DNA from: Vanessa cardui
Taxonomy: Eukaryota; Arthropoda; Insecta; Lepidoptera; Nymphalidae
Assembly: GCF_905220365.1 (NCBI RefSeq)
Contig: NC_061127.1
Location: 7,254,001-7,318,000, forward strand
DNA: 64,000 nt
Direction of reading: 5' to 3'
Shown: piece after piece, positions 61,372 through 64,000 of the stretch
Layout of the letters: each line of letters opens with the position of its first letter
Numbering within the stretch: position 1 is the first letter of the stretch
Notes under the pieces: generated by a model
The model's input: only the letters and a program-made list of their open reading frames with translations
Database searches by the model: none
Told to the model about the DNA's origin: nothing
Translations under genes and position numbers: made by a program

Positions 61372-64000
61372 CAAAATGTTACAAAAGTTGCATCTCTTTG
61401 CGTCAGAAATTGTTTCATTCAAGCATCATATATATACTCATATATAGTGTCGTTCATTCATACTTACTTTTGGCCCAAGGGGGAATTTCATTACCCTCAT
61501 CACGCAAAAATAGGCTTCACACAAAAAAGATTGAAGCGACGCACGTGCTCACGCCTGATTAATTCGTTCGTCTATTAATGGCATGTGCACCTTATAAAAC
61601 AAAATCTTCAGTTTATTTTCATTAACGTAATAAACCTTTTTGCTAAAAATGTTTAAGTGCAAAACATGGACTTTTTTAATAGGAATGGCCACCCTTCAAA
61701 TCATAAGTTTAATGAATTACTATAAAACGAAAAGTAAAATTCCTATTAGTACGCAGTTTTTATATGGTAATATTTAATTCGTATAAGTTTGTAGGTACAT
61801 TGTTTCTTATTATAAGCTTGCATCACCACAAGTAAAAAAATATATTTCGACATTTAAAAATAATTAGTAAGCTTAATTAAACGTGCGGTCAACATTTCAA
61901 TGGCTATGTATTTTAATGAGCGTGATTAAACTATGAAATTTACACTTCATATCACATTAATATTTTATTTAACTAAATCCTGTCGTACATATCGAGAGTG
62001 TGAGTTTGTCGTACATACTCATCTTCTTAAATCAGTCGGATTTCATCTAGCGCCCCATATATCGTCAGTACACAACCAGCTAATCTCTTGGAGGTAAGTA
62101 CGTAACTAAGATGCAGTGATAAGTCTCACTGAGTTGAGTTAATTTACAATGTGTCTATTTGAGGCAGAGGGCGCCACAGTAATACTTCATTGTGGTCTTG
62201 AGCTTTATTCTTCATCTTGATCCAAATCTTCGGTGTTCGCCGCTCTTGACAACACGGTGCGAAGCCAGGTTTGATGAGGGTATCTTTATCTTATGGATTC
62301 AGGTTCGTTTGAGGGGTTATATGGTCTGGATTTCCTTGAGTTTTGGCGTAAGACGTTTTTGTATTCGTTTTACATCGACGGATCACAAATGTCAATCGAT
62401 TTTTTTTTATTATAACCCAATTAAATGTGGCCAAAATATGGAAATTAGACGTATTAACATTCCCATGGCTTAAACTTCAGTCCTGTTCTGAACTGTTACG
62501 ATTATGTCAGATTCGCGTACCATCGTGCTATGAGAGTAAGGCAAAAATTGGTCAGTTAAAACAGTTAATTTAGCTAGTCAATTTGAGTTGACAATGGTGC
62601 AGAGGCCGAAATCTTTGAAAAGGAAACCAATAGGCCATTCGATAAATCTGTACTTGTTATTATATTCAAAAGGACACAGATCGCCTATAACTCAAAATAA
62701 TTGCATCCATATAATGACATATTAGGGGAATCATGTGTTATATGCCACATACATTGACATGCTGAGAAAGAAAAGAAGTGAAGAGCCGCAACTGCTGCAA
62801 AAAAAATGGGAGCAAACAAACGATTCGAATTATCCTGTTATTGCACATTATGTATTTATCTCATTTACAGTTGGATATAAAAAAATATAACACATCCACT
62901 GGATAGTGTTGGTTAATTTTTTGCACAGAATGTCGGAATCGTGATTCAACGGGAAATGCTAGCATTCTTGGCACGAGGTCATGAAGATTTTTTTTGTATA
63001 TCTCTACTAGGAATGATTAATTTTGTATAAATTATAATTCCACCACAAGTTAATGCGTAATTGTGGCAAAATTTTGACTAAACTTCTTTGGCTCCACCAT
63101 ATAATTCCTTTGCTGCCTGGTATAATTTAAAAAAGAAAACAAGCACTTGCTCATTCGTGAAAATCATTCCATATTTAAATGATTCATACGAATATAGAAT
63201 ATAAAATATCACATCCTCCTCCATGTCAACAATTAAATAGTCTAAGTATGCGTTTAAAAGCGGTAAAGCAAAAGCCACATCTTAAACAGAGTGAAGCGTT
63301 TCCCGCGTGAGCTATTTATTGTTAACTTCGCACTCGCAAGCACGTACCGTGCGGCGAGGGTCTAACTGTTCCCTGGGGGGAGGAAAACAGGAGATAAGCG
63401 AAAACAGATAATTAAGTTAATGTAATGGATTGTACAGACACACATAATATTGAAAATGAGACATTAACGAAAAAAATTACAAAATACATAGATTGTCATT
63501 TGTTTTTATTTTTCAATGTTGGTAAATCATTATTATAATAGAATAATGGAGATTGAAAATCGATCTCTTTAGTTCAGTTTTAAACAAGATTTCTATTTGT
63601 ATATTTAAAAGATATCTTTTTAACGAATGCAACAATATATTTCTAAAGACTAATATAACTTTGAAGATTAAACAGATTATATAATGAGCGATTCTAAAAT
63701 ATACTGAAGAATGAACATTGATCTCGTCTAATTAATAAACGAAATTTATATGAAGTTACAAATTCAATTCTAGAGGAATTACGATTTATTTATTGTGCTG
63801 CCAAACACAAAATATTATCTCGTTTAGATAGCGCTGCATTGATAAATAGTGTCTGACTATATTTCCCTTTGAAAAACAACAATTGTTTCATTTATAATGT
63901 TCAAATATTAAGCAGAGTAAACAGTAGTCTATCCACCTGAGCGAATTCAACCGTAAAAATTGATGACAAGCGTAGATTTCGCTGGTGCGGACTCACATTT
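61372..64000. other. Intergenic stretch to the window end
   Basis: An R4 fragment lies at about 62932-62985. A minus-strand frame at 63078-63278 and a plus-strand frame at 62192-62473 have no recognisable domain or splice context. I see nothing else. Confidence 0.45.

Noticed and set aside
62192..62473. 93-aa plus-strand ORF
   Set aside because: No recognisable domain and no neighbouring exons; probably chance.

Overview
The window looks like nuclear DNA from a moth or butterfly. It is AT-rich, its genes have GT-AG introns, and it is crowded with short repeats of the kind seen in lepidopteran genomes: tRNA-headed SINEs, small non-autonomous Helitrons ending in CTRR, MITEs and eroded non-LTR retrotransposon pieces. 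I cannot name the species; a nymphalid-type butterfly is a guess from the SINE type. There are no prokaryotic features, CRISPR arrays or viral genes.

Layout. Positions 1-2,700 are non-coding, with one tRNA-derived SINE (minus) and a 304-bp inverted-repeat element. Positions 2,729-5,788 hold two compact genes arranged tail to tail, for which every exon could be joined in frame: TM2D1 (plus, 4 exons, 204 aa) and ECSIT (minus, 5 exons, 373 aa). About 630 bp from the ECSIT start, divergently placed, begins a third gene on the plus strand. It has 5 exons over 24.4 kb (6,421-30,843) and encodes a 251-residue cysteine-rich protein with a signal peptide and a hydrophobic C-terminus. Its first intron is 14 kb and its third is 7.9 kb, and both carry transposons, including a 2.2-kb TTAA-flanked element, a TA-flanked MITE and Helitrons. 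None of this gene is visible as one long ORF; it appears only when short exons are joined.

From about 31,200 to 64,000 I find no convincing exon. This half is a gene desert, at least 32 kb to the window edge, rich in SINEs, Helitrons and fold-back sequences, some nested in one another. One short stretch on the minus strand near 49.7 kb is a recognisable reverse-transcriptase remnant.

The genes do not form one pathway in any way the sequence shows. ECSIT is a mitochondrial complex I assembly factor that is also linked to Toll signalling. TM2D1 is a membrane protein of the TM2D family, tied to Notch signalling and phagocytosis in flies. The third gene encodes a secreted or surface-anchored protein of unknown role.
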